Positions 1-8,210 of a stretch of 27,147 nucleotides of DNA are shown one piece after another. The translations under genes and the position numbers were made by a program. Each line of letters begins with the position of its first letter. Position 1 is the stretch's first letter. A model generated the notes under the pieces. It was not told the origin of the DNA, did not search any database, and was given only the letters and a program-made list of their open reading frames with translations. This DNA is from Cyclobacteriaceae bacterium (GTDB lineage: Bacteria > Bacteroidota > Bacteroidia > Cytophagales > Cyclobacteriaceae): contig JANYDR010000168.1 in assembly GCA_025363495.1 (NCBI GenBank), positions 1 through 27,147 of the forward strand, read 5' to 3'.

Positions 1-142
1 TGAAGGATCTAAGGCCAATTAGGTATTGAAATACTTGATTTTTCGCGCGGTAGCGGTATTCACATTGTTAAAAGCAGGCTGGAACGTTTAAATTGCGTTT
101 CATTCAAGGTCAGGGGAATTACTTTTTCACTTTAATCTTCGC
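1..142. other. Non-coding leader at the window edge
   Basis: No gene is seen here. In the frame of the downstream membrane protein a TAA stop lies at 89-91, so that protein cannot begin further upstream than this. A small inverted repeat GTATT-GA-AATAC lies around 22-33. No convincing TAnnTTTG promoter element was found. Confidence 0.5.
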
Positions 143-1888
143 ATGCGGCAGGTCGGGTCCGAATTCGTAACAACGGTTTCTATTTTCTTCGCCGACCTCG
201 GTCCGTCGGGACAATACGTGTACTTGTTGGCTCAACTGATTTTGTTTTATGCTCTTATTGCGCTCGCATTTCTTTCGTTCTTTGAAAAAAGTGACGATGA
301 GAAATTTAACAAAAAAAAGAAAGTCCTCACGATACTACAGTCAAATGGACTTTTCACAACTATTCTTTTCGCGTTCGTAATCCTTAGCAGATTTCCACTC
401 TCCACTTATGGATATCAAAATCCAGATGAGGGTGTTTGGATAGCGTGCTTTAAAGTTTTGGAACAAGATCCGCGCCCGTGGATCGCGGCAGACACTGCCA
501 CTAGTGGGCCGTTGGTGCTGCTACCGCTTCTCTTTCTAAAGTTGCTGCAATTGCCCATTGACTTCGGATCGATCAAGTTGGCCGCCGGCATAACCATGGC
601 GATTACACTTGTCTTTACTTTTCTTACGTATTGCAATGTTGCGGGAAAAACACTGGCAAGAATCATAATCATACCCGCGACATTGGCACTCTCGCTTACC
701 ACGTATTGGGATTTTATAACGTATAACGGCGAGCACATTCCGCTGCTTTTCCTAAGCATCTCATTATTTATTCTCAGCGGAATTCTTAATGGCGCTGATA
801 AAGAAATCAAACCATTTTTAATAATCGGGTTTCTGCTTGGAATGATCCCTTTTGCCAAATTACAAGGAGCGCCCATTGCAGTTTGCGTTGCTGTCGCGTC
901 TTTTATTTTTCTGATCATGAGAAAATACACACTCAGTCAAAAAATCTTCTTTGTACTGTCAGGTCTAACGCCCATGGCGCTGATCTTCTTCTGGATGACA
1001 ATTGTAGGGGGAATGCGTAATTTCTGGGATTCCTATATTCTTTATAATCTAAGCTATTCCACGAGCGAAACTTCGTTGGGCATTACTTTGGTCGACAAAA
1101 TTGTACTTGCCTGGAAAATGCTATTTGAAACGGCTGACCTCACATTCTATTTTGTTTCAAACTTCATCATCTGTTTCTTCTGCGTACTTTTTATTGACTA
1201 TAGCTCTCTTCTTAAAGAGAAGAAGAATCTTTACTTATTCTTATTTGCTGTTTTGTATTTCCTCAGCTCATTATATTGTATTGGTCAACCTTATCGCGTC
1301 TTCACTCACTATACTTATTTTTCATACTTCACCATTAACTTATTGGCGTTAATCCTGCTGTCTGTTTTTCTTCAAAAGCCCCTGCTTTCAACCAATCATT
1401 TGGATTACCTGAAACCAATAATCTGTAGCGTATTGCTACTTGTGTCCATCCTTCATTTTCATCAGCGATTTGTTTTTAATCCCAATTATAATACTTACGC
1501 TGAGCTCCGCAAAGGAGGCTATTCTTCCATGTCGAATGTCATCAAGAAAATAAATGAATTCAGTGTGGCAGGCGATAAGATAGCAATATGGGGATGGAAT
1601 AACACCTTTTATGGGGACACCGATCTTATAATGGCAACCCGCTATACCGATACTTCGGGGATTCTATTACCAAACAGCCATCAGGAATACTTTCTGAATG
1701 CTTACCTAGAAGACCTTAACAAAAACAGGCCGAAAATATTTCTTGATGCCATTACTTATAGTTCGATAAGATTCGCTGATCGGCAAGAATACGGATTTGA
1801 TAAATTTCCGAGAGTAAAAAGCTTTATTGATTCCAATTATAGAAAGATGGCAGAAGTTGACGGCTACCACGTCTACGTTCGTCAATAG
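143..1888 (+). CDS. Polytopic membrane glycosyltransferase-like protein (GT-C type)
   Basis: A 581-residue protein, almost entirely hydrophobic with about ten or more membrane segments and a soluble C-terminal tail of roughly 120 residues. Just after the second hydrophobic stretch, in what would be the first large extracytoplasmic loop, it has the acidic pair D95-E96 in a PDEG context. An acidic motif at that position is typical of the GT-C fold (PMT/ArnT/GT39 type), in which lipid-linked sugar donors are used at the outer face of the membrane. The acceptor and the sugar cannot be told from sequence. The start at 143 is the first ATG after an in-frame stop at 89; a later GTG before the first membrane helix is possible. 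The next gene converges on it, with only 19 bases between the stop codons. Its place beside sugar-nucleotide genes suggests a role in surface glycan assembly. The family call is moderate; the membrane protein call is firm. Confidence 0.65.
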   Translation: MRQVGSEFVTTVSIFFADLGPSGQYVYLLAQLILFYALIALAFLSFFEKSDDEKFNKKKKVLTILQSNGLFTTILFAFVILSRFPLSTYGYQNPDEGVWIACFKVLEQDPRPWIAADTATSGPLVLLPLLFLKLLQLPIDFGSIKLAAGITMAITLVFTFLTYCNVAGKTLARIIIIPATLALSLTTYWDFITYNGEHIPLLFLSISLFILSGILNGADKEIKPFLIIGFLLGMIPFAKLQGAPIAVCVAVASFIFLIMRKYTLSQKIFFVLSGLTPMALIFFWMTIVGGMRNFWDSYILYNLSYSTSETSLGITLVDKIVLAWKMLFETADLTFYFVSNFIICFFCVLFIDYSSLLKEKKNLYLFLFAVLYFLSSLYCIGQPYRVFTHYTYFSYFTINLLALILLSVFLQKPLLSTNHLDYLKPIICSVLLLVSILHFHQRFVFNPNYNTYAELRKGGYSSMSNVIKKINEFSVAGDKIAIWGWNNTFYGDTDLIMATRYTDTSGILLPNSHQEYFLNAYLEDLNKNRPKIFLDAITYSSIRFADRQEYGFDKFPRVKSFIDSNYRKMAEVDGYHVYVRQ

Positions 1889-1911
1889 ATCGCATCAATT
1901 ACAAGATCTAT
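1885..1911. terminator. Possible bidirectional terminator hairpin between convergent genes
   Basis: A 7-bp inverted repeat, ATAGATC (1885-1891) and GATCTAT (1905-1911), is separated by a 13-nt loop and followed by CTTTCT on the plus strand. The stem arms contain the stop codons of both convergent genes (TAG at 1886-1888 on plus; TAG at 1910-1908 on minus). The stem is AT-rich and there is no strong U tract, so termination is only plausible. Confidence 0.35.
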
Positions 1912-4900
1912 CTTTCTATGTACGAATCAGAAAATGAATACACCCCATTATTTTCTCCGATTTTCTTCAAATAAATCCCGATCTGATACTCTCCTCTGGC
2001 AAGCTTGCGCTTTCCAATCGTTGTTTCAAATCCACTGTCGTCAAGATCATTGTTCTTTTTAAAATAACCAGATACATCTGGACGAAAAACACTTCGGGAT
2101 GGGCTTTTGAAAATTGTACCATCCTCAGACCTAAGCAAGATGCTTATTTCGTACTCACTTGCTTTTGTGTTTTCTACGAACGCCCAACCCGAGATCTTCG
2201 CTGCGCTGAATGAATCCTCGACTTTATTAATATCAAATTTCACATCGCCCTCCTTCGCACCCTCTTCAAGGGGTTCAACATTAAAGCGTTCAGGAAATCC
2301 AATGCTTATTTTATTAACAAATTTATAGCCCGTTTCTTTGGTTGTCGCATTAGTTATATAAAATCCCATACGATAAACACCTATTGTCATTGAGGTTACG
2401 TCGAAGTTTCCCTGAAAACCAGTACTGTCCAACAGCGGGTTTTTGAAATAAGAGGAAACATCTTTTCGAATTACCCGATTAGCTTTTCCAACGTAAATGG
2501 TTCCATCTTTCGCTTCAAGAATTAGCTTAATCGAATCAAATGAAGAAGTTTTTTTATTTTGGAGAAAGGCCCAGCCGGATAGTACCAACAATTTTTCGTT
2601 ACTGTTTATGCTTTCAACAGATTGCACCAAATCTCCCTCATGATCATTTTCTTTAAATTCAAATTTCTCAAATGGCACGCCTGCCCGATACTTCCCCCGG
2701 TTGTCAACGATGCTTCCCTGGAAAATAGCCTTTCCGATTATCTTATCCTTATCAAGAAAAACGATACCAACGCGATAAAGTGAAGTGTCGAGAAATGTGC
2801 GATAAAAAATAAAATTAAAACCAGCCGAATCAGTCGCATTCTTCCCAAAAACATCTTTTACGTCCGGACGATGGATCCGGCTCTTAATCGGAAACATAGC
2901 ATAATGATCTTTCGATTCCAGCAGCAGCGCGGGAGTCAAGCGTCGATCTCTCAACAGTGAGTCATTAACAAATGCCCAGCCGAATCCATCTATCCTATTC
3001 TTATCAATTGTAAGATTTTCAATATTCATACGCACATTGTCAGGCACTTTCAGATCGCTGCTCTGAACCACGATAGGCTTATGACTCTCATCCAATGTAC
3101 TTTTGGTTCTCTCAAACTTGAGCTTATCAACTGTAACGGCTATATGCTGGTTGAACGCCCACGATGACTTCGAAGAAAACTGAACAGTCTTCACATTCAT
3201 ATTCAGCATACCAAAATAATCGATCAATAACGCATAATCTGTGGAGCTTCCAGGGTGAGCATACTTGTTAATGACTATACCAGCTTCACAAAGGGACCGG
3301 TTGCATTTGAAGGTTTTTACTGTGTTATTGGTGAGGGTAAACGTTATTTCAAGCTCGGGCGCCCAAAAAAGCAAGCTGAATATCTTTCCTACGATCGAAT
3401 AATCAACATAAGCGTAGGCGAGTTGAATCTCATCCGTCACAGGCAACGATATCACCTCATTGAAGTCAAATTTATCATCCATTAATAGTTCTGACTGGAA
3501 TTGTATAGGCTTCTCAAGCCTCTCCAGTAGAACATCTTCGCCATTTCCCGATATTAATTTACTCCGATAGGTTTTTAGTAACTCGATTTTAGTTTGCGGT
3601 TCGTCAAATAATGTATAACGATTATCGATCGAGCTTGAATTGAATAAAATAAAATCCGGTCCCTCTTGCGCCAGAAATTGGGCATTGAGTTTATCAAGTT
3701 TTGTTGTATTCGCAAGATATGAAATTGGAACTGGCCTAGGTGTGTAGTTTAGACCATCCTTAAATTGAGACGCAGTACCTGGAATTACGTCCACCGACCC
3801 CTCTGCTATTGCGTCAACTATTTCATCCGATTTGGAAACGTACACTATATCCCCTTCTGGTAAAGGTACGTTAACCGCTGAATAAGATCCAGCGTGCAGA
3901 TATTCAGGCACGAACGTAGCGGATCGAAGAAGCAACAGGGTACGATCGGATATATTTTCCCTCTTAAACGTTACCACCAAAACCAAGAGAACTATGGGCA
4001 GCAAAGAATAGTAAAACATTTTCTCTACTTCAATCTTTGAAAAGAAAACCAGGAGTCCCGCAAGAAGAATTATAAAGTCGAAATATTGCGTAGAATTTAT
4101 TCTTATAAAGGTCACCTTAAAAAGAATAAATGCGAGTAACACAACTATGCAATACAAAAATAGTGTCTGCTTGTGCGAAATGATTTTTTTAAAAAAGATA
4201 AAGAATGGAAGTATTAGTAAAATGAAACAAGCGATCCCTATGATAAGATCTACTCGTTGAAAATTCTCCACCCGAGGCTGATACATTGAGTTCTGATATC
4301 CACTAATAAACGATAGACCGTTAGACCAGTATGCGAAAAAGTCAACATTGAATAGGTAACATAATAAAAAAATGAGCAATAGGTAAACAGCATAAACAAG
4401 AGAAGACTGTTTATAGCTTAAGATTCCGCTTAGTGTGATGTGAATTAAAAATGCCGGGAATAAAAAAAATGCGAGTGAACCTGTACTGAACTTAATAAGA
4501 AAAGTTATTGGCAAAATTAAAATTACTATCGCCAGTAGTAAATGATTCTTGGATTCAATGTACTCAAACAATAGGAAGACTGAAATCCAAAGCAGCATGA
4601 TTGGCACATTCCCATGCATAACAACCAGTACGGAAAAAAGTATCCGTACCACGATCCCCCAATCTTTTCTGGTTAATAAGACAAATAGAATGAATGTCAA
4701 ATTCGCAAAGACAAACAAGTCAAAAAACAACAAAAGGTAAGGTGAGGTATTTATTGGAAGGCGTGTGGCTAATGCTCCCAGGGGACCGTAGTCAAGGATG
4801 AAGTCCTTTCCGAAGATTACTTTATTTTTGATCGCCGACCCAAGTTCTAGCGAACCAACCAAATCCTTGCCAACTGGACTGGTGTTAAAAAAGCACAGGA

Positions 4901-4958
4901 TAAAAAAACCTGAGATTATGAAACTTAACGATAGTAGAAGGAAGTTTTTAAGGGTCAT
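1908..4958 (-). CDS. Large membrane protein with three C-terminal GWAF repeats
   Basis: The likely start is ATG at 4958, giving 1016 residues. An in-frame TTG at 4979 would add seven polar residues and is less likely. The first ~340 residues form about nine to ten membrane helices. An early loop (about residues 40-62) carries a GKDF...DYGPLG segment resembling the first loop of GT-C glycosyltransferases. A middle soluble part of about 300 residues follows. The C-terminus holds three tandem copies of a ~130-residue domain, each with GWAF (at about 660, 795 and 924), a DV motif 38-40 residues later (RPDV, RKDV, RPDV), a D-S-x-GF motif, and a Y-R/Q-x-G-I/F strand. These domains are presumably extracytoplasmic. 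The gene converges on the upstream membrane glycosyltransferase and is divergent from the GT4 gene. A role in surface glycan synthesis or attachment is inferred from context. The enzymatic identity of the N-terminus is uncertain. Confidence 0.6.
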   Translation of the reverse strand: MTLKNFLLLSLSFIISGFFILCFFNTSPVGKDLVGSLELGSAIKNKVIFGKDFILDYGPLGALATRLPINTSPYLLLFFDLFVFANLTFILFVLLTRKDWGIVVRILFSVLVVMHGNVPIMLLWISVFLLFEYIESKNHLLLAIVILILPITFLIKFSTGSLAFFLFPAFLIHITLSGILSYKQSSLVYAVYLLLIFLLCYLFNVDFFAYWSNGLSFISGYQNSMYQPRVENFQRVDLIIGIACFILLILPFFIFFKKIISHKQTLFLYCIVVLLAFILFKVTFIRINSTQYFDFIILLAGLLVFFSKIEVEKMFYYSLLPIVLLVLVVTFKRENISDRTLLLLRSATFVPEYLHAGSYSAVNVPLPEGDIVYVSKSDEIVDAIAEGSVDVIPGTASQFKDGLNYTPRPVPISYLANTTKLDKLNAQFLAQEGPDFILFNSSSIDNRYTLFDEPQTKIELLKTYRSKLISGNGEDVLLERLEKPIQFQSELLMDDKFDFNEVISLPVTDEIQLAYAYVDYSIVGKIFSLLFWAPELEITFTLTNNTVKTFKCNRSLCEAGIVINKYAHPGSSTDYALLIDYFGMLNMNVKTVQFSSKSSWAFNQHIAVTVDKLKFERTKSTLDESHKPIVVQSSDLKVPDNVRMNIENLTIDKNRIDGFGWAFVNDSLLRDRRLTPALLLESKDHYAMFPIKSRIHRPDVKDVFGKNATDSAGFNFIFYRTFLDTSLYRVGIVFLDKDKIIGKAIFQGSIVDNRGKYRAGVPFEKFEFKENDHEGDLVQSVESINSNEKLLVLSGWAFLQNKKTSSFDSIKLILEAKDGTIYVGKANRVIRKDVSSYFKNPLLDSTGFQGNFDVTSMTIGVYRMGFYITNATTKETGYKFVNKISIGFPERFNVEPLEEGAKEGDVKFDINKVEDSFSAAKISGWAFVENTKASEYEISILLRSEDGTIFKSPSRSVFRPDVSGYFKKNNDLDDSGFETTIGKRKLARGEYQIGIYLKKIGENNGVYSFSDSYIER
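1911..3000 (-). repeat. Coding region of three tandem ~130-residue GWAF domains
   Basis: Three divergent in-frame copies of one domain are encoded here. The GWAF codons begin at 2981, 2576 and 2189 on the minus strand, a spacing of 135 and 129 codons. Each copy shows GWAF, then L-x-(E/S)-(K/E)-D about 20 residues on, then (R)-x-DV, then D-(S)-x-GF, then Y-x-(M/V/I)-G. The nucleotide sequence of the copies has diverged, so the duplication is old and the protein pattern is kept. Confidence 0.7.
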
Positions 4959-5004
4959 TGTCTGTACATGTGGACGCAATATAACATAGCCATTAATAGC
5001 TTTT

Positions 5005-5039
5005 TTTGTTCAATTTAGATAAATCTTAAGTTAAGTTTG
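5005..5039 (+). promoter_or_regulatory. Candidate Bacteroidota-type promoter of the GT4 gene
   Basis: TTTG at 5005-5008 and TAAGTTTG at 5032-5039 match the Bacteroidota -33 (TTTG) and -7 (TAnnTTTG) elements, with a 23-nt spacer, slightly long. Transcription would start near 5046, about 20 nt before the ATG at 5068. The 10-mer ATTCGTTACT follows the -7 box at 5042-5051 and recurs upstream of wzz. Confidence 0.4.
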
Positions 5040-5067
5040 ATATTCGTTACTCCACTCCGCTCCGCTC

Positions 5068-6189
5068 ATGAAAATTGCCATTGACTGCCGGTCGCTTAGA
5101 AAAAGGCCGGCGGGAGTACCAAATTTCCTCATTCCTGTGATAAATTCCCTTGCAATTCACAAAAAAGATTGGACTATTTACCTCCTATCGAATGAAGATT
5201 TCGACCCCCAGGCCGAAGCTCGTATGAAGCGCTCACCAAATGTTATTAAGGTCATAACTCCAACTTGGATTTTCCCGAATGTTGCGTTTGTCTGGTATCT
5301 TTTCAAGATGCCATTTATGATACGAAGAATTGGCATTAACATCTTCTATTCGCCCATTCCCAATCTTCCACTATGGTTGCCTAAAAAAATTCGCACAATA
5401 ATTTCTGTGCATGACATGGTTTATAAGCAATTTCCGGAGACCATGTCGAAAGCAAACCTTCTGATAAACCGTCTCTTGCATGATCGATCGATAAACAGGG
5501 CGGATTCCATCTGGTCCGTCTCCAATTTTACGAAGCATGAAATTGAATCACGGTTTCCGGAGCGGCATTGTAAAAATATTTTTGTTGGTTCGTCTGTCGA
5601 CAAAAACCTATTTCACACGCATCCTTTGTCATTGCTGGGGGGGGGATTATCAGAGAAGTACGGTCTAAAACAGCGGTTCATTCATTTTGTTGGCACCCTT
5701 GAGCCACGAAAGAATTTGCCTTTCCTAATTTCGTTAAGGCCTGAACTTGCTAAGCAAGACTATTCGCTCTTGATCGTTGGAGCTCAAGGGTGGGGGGAAG
5801 ACAAAGATGTTATCTCCCGCATCCCTGAGGCTATATTTCAGCAATCTGTAAAATTTTCAGGATTCATATCGACTGAAGAATTGGTAAATCTATACTGTGC
5901 TGCCGATGTCTACGTGTCAACCGCCCTCAACGAAGGATTTGGTCTTCCTCAACTCGAAGCCATGTGCTGCGGATGTCCTGTTGTGTCACCTCACAATTCA
6001 GCTATGATCGAAATAGTAGAAGGTGCCGGAGAAACTGTTAAAGGCTGGGATAAAAAAGAATGGGTCGATACAATACTAAAAGTAAGTAGCAACCGCCAAT
6101 ATTATATCTCAAGGGGATTTCAGCGGGCGGAAGCTTACGACTGGAACCGAGTAATTGAGGGACTAGTTCATTACTTAGCCGGGACCTAA
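5068..6189 (+). CDS. Glycosyltransferase family 4 (GT-B fold)
   Basis: A 373-residue cytoplasmic GT-B glycosyltransferase of family GT4, predicted to transfer a sugar from a nucleotide donor to a growing surface glycan with retention of configuration. It has the N-terminal beta strand and early Gly-rich turn (MKIAIDCRSL...AGVPNF), HDMVYK at 115-120, the RKNLPFL segment at about 214-220 that opens the donor domain, and the E-x7-E motif E289-GFGLPQL-E297 near the nucleotide-binding site. Donor and linkage cannot be deduced. A run of nine G bases encodes Gly191-Gly193 in the linker between the two Rossmann domains; either a +1 or a -1 slip gives a stop within about 20 codons. The start ATG lies about 20 nt after a candidate promoter. 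The 3' end overlaps the convergent rfbC gene by 4 bases, with interleaved stops and no room for a terminator between them. Confidence 0.9.
   Translation: MKIAIDCRSLRKRPAGVPNFLIPVINSLAIHKKDWTIYLLSNEDFDPQAEARMKRSPNVIKVITPTWIFPNVAFVWYLFKMPFMIRRIGINIFYSPIPNLPLWLPKKIRTIISVHDMVYKQFPETMSKANLLINRLLHDRSINRADSIWSVSNFTKHEIESRFPERHCKNIFVGSSVDKNLFHTHPLSLLGGGLSEKYGLKQRFIHFVGTLEPRKNLPFLISLRPELAKQDYSLLIVGAQGWGEDKDVISRIPEAIFQQSVKFSGFISTEELVNLYCAADVYVSTALNEGFGLPQLEAMCCGCPVVSPHNSAMIEIVEGAGETVKGWDKKEWVDTILKVSSNRQYYISRGFQRAEAYDWNRVIEGLVHYLAGT
5637..5645 (+). repeat. Poly-G tract (G9) inside the GT4 coding sequence
   Basis: Nine consecutive G residues run from the last base of a Leu codon through three Gly codons. 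It is the longest G run noticed in the window. As sequenced, the frame is open. With ten Gs the frame meets TGA at 5700-5702; with eight Gs it meets TAA at 5666-5668. Either product would lose the donor-binding half of the enzyme. Confidence 0.85.
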
Positions 6190-6734
6190 AATGGATCTCC
6201 AATGTCAGACATCAGAGGTAATAAAAGATCTTTGGGCGCTAGGGAAAGCTGATCTTGTCCAAGTCCCCATTCAACCCTAACTGTGGGATCATTGTATCGC
6301 AGGCCTCCTTCGGATTCTGGATTATAAAACTCATCACATTTATACAAAACATGAGCATGCTCACTTAATACTAAAAATCCATGCGCAAAGCCCGCCGGAA
6401 TCAGCAATTGCTTTTTATTTTCTGATGAAAGTTCAATTGATAAATATTTCCCAAAAGTTGAATGCCCTTTTCTTAGATCCACTACTATGTCCTGAATTGT
6501 TCCGGACAAAACCCTGATCAATTTCATTTGTGCAAAGGGTGGACGCTGAAAATGCAAACCTCTCAAGACGCCTTTTTTTGAAAAGGATTGATTGTCCTGA
6601 ACAAAATCAAAGTCTATTCCTGCCTTATGAAATTCATTCTTATTGTATGACTCGAAAAAATAACCCCTTGCATCCTCAAATACCCGGGGCTCAATTATTA
6701 GGAGGCCTTCAAAAGGTGTTTTTGTTACCTTCAT
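6186..6734 (-). CDS. rfbC: dTDP-4-dehydrorhamnose 3,5-epimerase family protein (RmlC/RfbC)
   Basis: At 182 residues this is the usual length for RmlC, a cupin that epimerises C3 and C5 of dTDP-4-keto-6-deoxyglucose on the way to dTDP-L-rhamnose. The family core is intact: FFESYNKNEF near 26-35, RGLHFQ at 58-63 with the catalytic His61, GFAHGF at 115-120, LYK at 130-132 with the active-site Tyr, and the GLRYNDP segment at 144-150. It is the last gene of the leftward seven-gene sugar-nucleotide operon, starting 4 nt after the wbpB stop. rmlA, rmlB and rmlD are not in the window, so it either works with enzymes encoded elsewhere or epimerises another 4-keto sugar nucleotide. Its stop overlaps the convergent GT4 stop. 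Confidence 0.9.
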   Translation of the reverse strand: MKVTKTPFEGLLIIEPRVFEDARGYFFESYNKNEFHKAGIDFDFVQDNQSFSKKGVLRGLHFQRPPFAQMKLIRVLSGTIQDIVVDLRKGHSTFGKYLSIELSSENKKQLLIPAGFAHGFLVLSEHAHVLYKCDEFYNPESEGGLRYNDPTVRVEWGLGQDQLSLAPKDLLLPLMSDIGDPF

Positions 6735-6738
6735 TTTA

Positions 6739-7632
6739 CTAGTGTCTTCTTAGTTGATATACGGTCTCAATGGAGGGCATAGCATCCTGGATTCCGAAAC
6801 CCTTTCCAGCCAGGATCTGATCGTAGCATCTCGTATGCAAATCTGCAAATCCATCACTGAATTCAATTTCTCTGCCCTCAATCTGCAAAGAACGAAATGT
6901 TCGCTTGCCTCTGGCAGCTACTTCTGCCGGTAGATGATCGGCATTGATACTTAACGACCATTGAACTGTTGCTCTTTCAAGATGCAGGGTGCCGGAAGCA
7001 TGATCATCTTCAATAACTTCAACTGCATTTTTGGAAGGCTTTCCAAAAATCCACAATAGCATATCAAAAAAATGGACGCCAATATTTGTAGCAATGCCAC
7101 CCGACTTAGCCTCCTCACCTTTCCAACTATGGTGATACCAACTGCCTCTTGAAGTAATGTAGGTAAGGTTTACATTAAAATGTTTCTCCCTGGGAAAATT
7201 ATCAATCTCCTTTTTCAAAGCCTGAATGGCAGGATGCAACCTCAATTGAAGAATGGTGTATACTTTTTTTCCCGTCTCCTTCTCCATTTCTGCAAGGGCT
7301 TCCAGGTTCCATGGATTAAGCACTAACGGTTTTTCACAAACAGCATCGGCCTGGTGGCGCAAAGCAAATCGAATATGTGAGTCGTGCAGATAATTGGGTG
7401 AACAGATTGTAACGTAGTCAATTTTTTGTCCCTGACGCCTCAATTTTTCAAGATGACGATCGAATCTTTCGAATTCAGTAAAAAAATCTGCTTTGGGAAA
7501 ATACGAGTCCATGATACCTACGCTATCAAACTTATCAAGCGCGGCCACCAGGTTGTTACCCGTATCTTTAATTGCCTGCAAATGCCTCGGAGCTATAAAT
7601 CCAGCAACTCCTATCAGTGCGAAGTTCTTCAT
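6739..7632 (-). CDS. wbpB: UDP-GlcNAcA 3-dehydrogenase, WbpB/WlbA type (Gfo/Idh/MocA)
   Basis: This oxidoreductase has an N-terminal Rossmann fold and a Gfo/Idh/MocA C-terminal domain. WbpB/WlbA oxidises the 3-OH of UDP-N-acetylglucosaminuronic acid so that an amine can be placed there, regenerating NAD with 2-oxoglutarate. The match is strong along the whole length: it opens with MKNFALIGVAGFIAPRH, has EKPL with catalytic Lys101 and TNIGVHFFD with His187, and ends in the (Y/F)xxILAGxGFGIxDAxPSIETV block. It has 297 residues against about 315 in known members and lacks only the last ~20. It overlaps the upstream wbpD by 4 nt (ATGA), the mark of translational coupling. Together with wbpD and wbpE it makes a complete 3-acetamido installation cassette. 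Confidence 0.9.
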   Translation of the reverse strand: MKNFALIGVAGFIAPRHLQAIKDTGNNLVAALDKFDSVGIMDSYFPKADFFTEFERFDRHLEKLRRQGQKIDYVTICSPNYLHDSHIRFALRHQADAVCEKPLVLNPWNLEALAEMEKETGKKVYTILQLRLHPAIQALKKEIDNFPREKHFNVNLTYITSRGSWYHHSWKGEEAKSGGIATNIGVHFFDMLLWIFGKPSKNAVEVIEDDHASGTLHLERATVQWSLSINADHLPAEVAARGKRTFRSLQIEGREIEFSDGFADLHTRCYDQILAGKGFGIQDAMPSIETVYQLRRH

Positions 7633-8210
7633 AGTTTCCTCACTTGACCGTTATTCAATTCATACTCTTCCTTACTCTCAATGCATACTGCACGGCCCTT
7701 GATATCAAATTTTAATTGATGACCGAACTCACTCATCCAACCCTTCTGTCGGCCAGGATTTCCAACGATCAAGGCATAATCCGACACATCCTTTGTTACT
7801 ACCGTGCCTGCCCCGATAAATGCAAAACGTCCTATCGTATGACCACAGACGATAGTCGCGTTTGCCCCAATCGATGCTCCATTTTTTACCAGTGTCTTTT
7901 CATACTGACCCTTGCGATTAATAGCACTTCTGGGATTTGTTACGTTAGTGAATACCATTGAAGGCCCAAGGAAAACATCATTCTCACAAATTACTCCTGT
8001 ATAAATAGACACGTTGTTCTGTACTTTCACATTGTCTCCAAGGATCACTTCGGGAGATATAACTACGTTTTGCCCAATGTTACAGTTTTTTCCTATTACA
8101 CAATCAGGCATGATGTGCGAAAAATGCCAGATTTTTGTGCCCTCCCCTATTACACTACCCGCATCTATCACGGCAGTCTCATGCGCAAAGTAGGGCCGGG
8201 ATTCATTCAT
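7629..8210 (-). CDS. wbpD: UDP-3-amino-GlcNAcA N-acetyltransferase, WbpD/WlbB type
   Basis: A 193-residue acyltransferase of the left-handed beta-helix (hexapeptide repeat) fold. It uses acetyl-CoA to acetylate the 3-amino group made by WbpE, yielding UDP-2,3-diacetamido-2,3-dideoxyglucuronic acid. Hexapeptide repeats run from about residue 15 to 155. Family landmarks include KIWHFSHI, NVSIY, GPSMVFTNVTNPRS, ATIVCG and the C-terminal GWMSEFG block. The ATG overlaps the stop of upstream wbpE by 4 nt, and its own stop overlaps wbpB by 4 nt, so the three are translationally coupled. The order wbpE-wbpD-wbpB matches the reaction set, though not the reaction order. Confidence 0.9.
   Translation of the reverse strand: MNESRPYFAHETAVIDAGSVIGEGTKIWHFSHIMPDCVIGKNCNIGQNVVISPEVILGDNVKVQNNVSIYTGVICENDVFLGPSMVFTNVTNPRSAINRKGQYEKTLVKNGASIGANATIVCGHTIGRFAFIGAGTVVTKDVSDYALIVGNPGRQKGWMSEFGHQLKFDIKGRAVCIESKEEYELNNGQVRKL

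Noticed and set aside
415..930. 171-codon open frame on the minus strand inside the first membrane glycosyltransferase gene
   Set aside because: It is antisense to a clearly coding frame, shows no domain pattern, and mirrors the hydrophobic codon use of the real gene.
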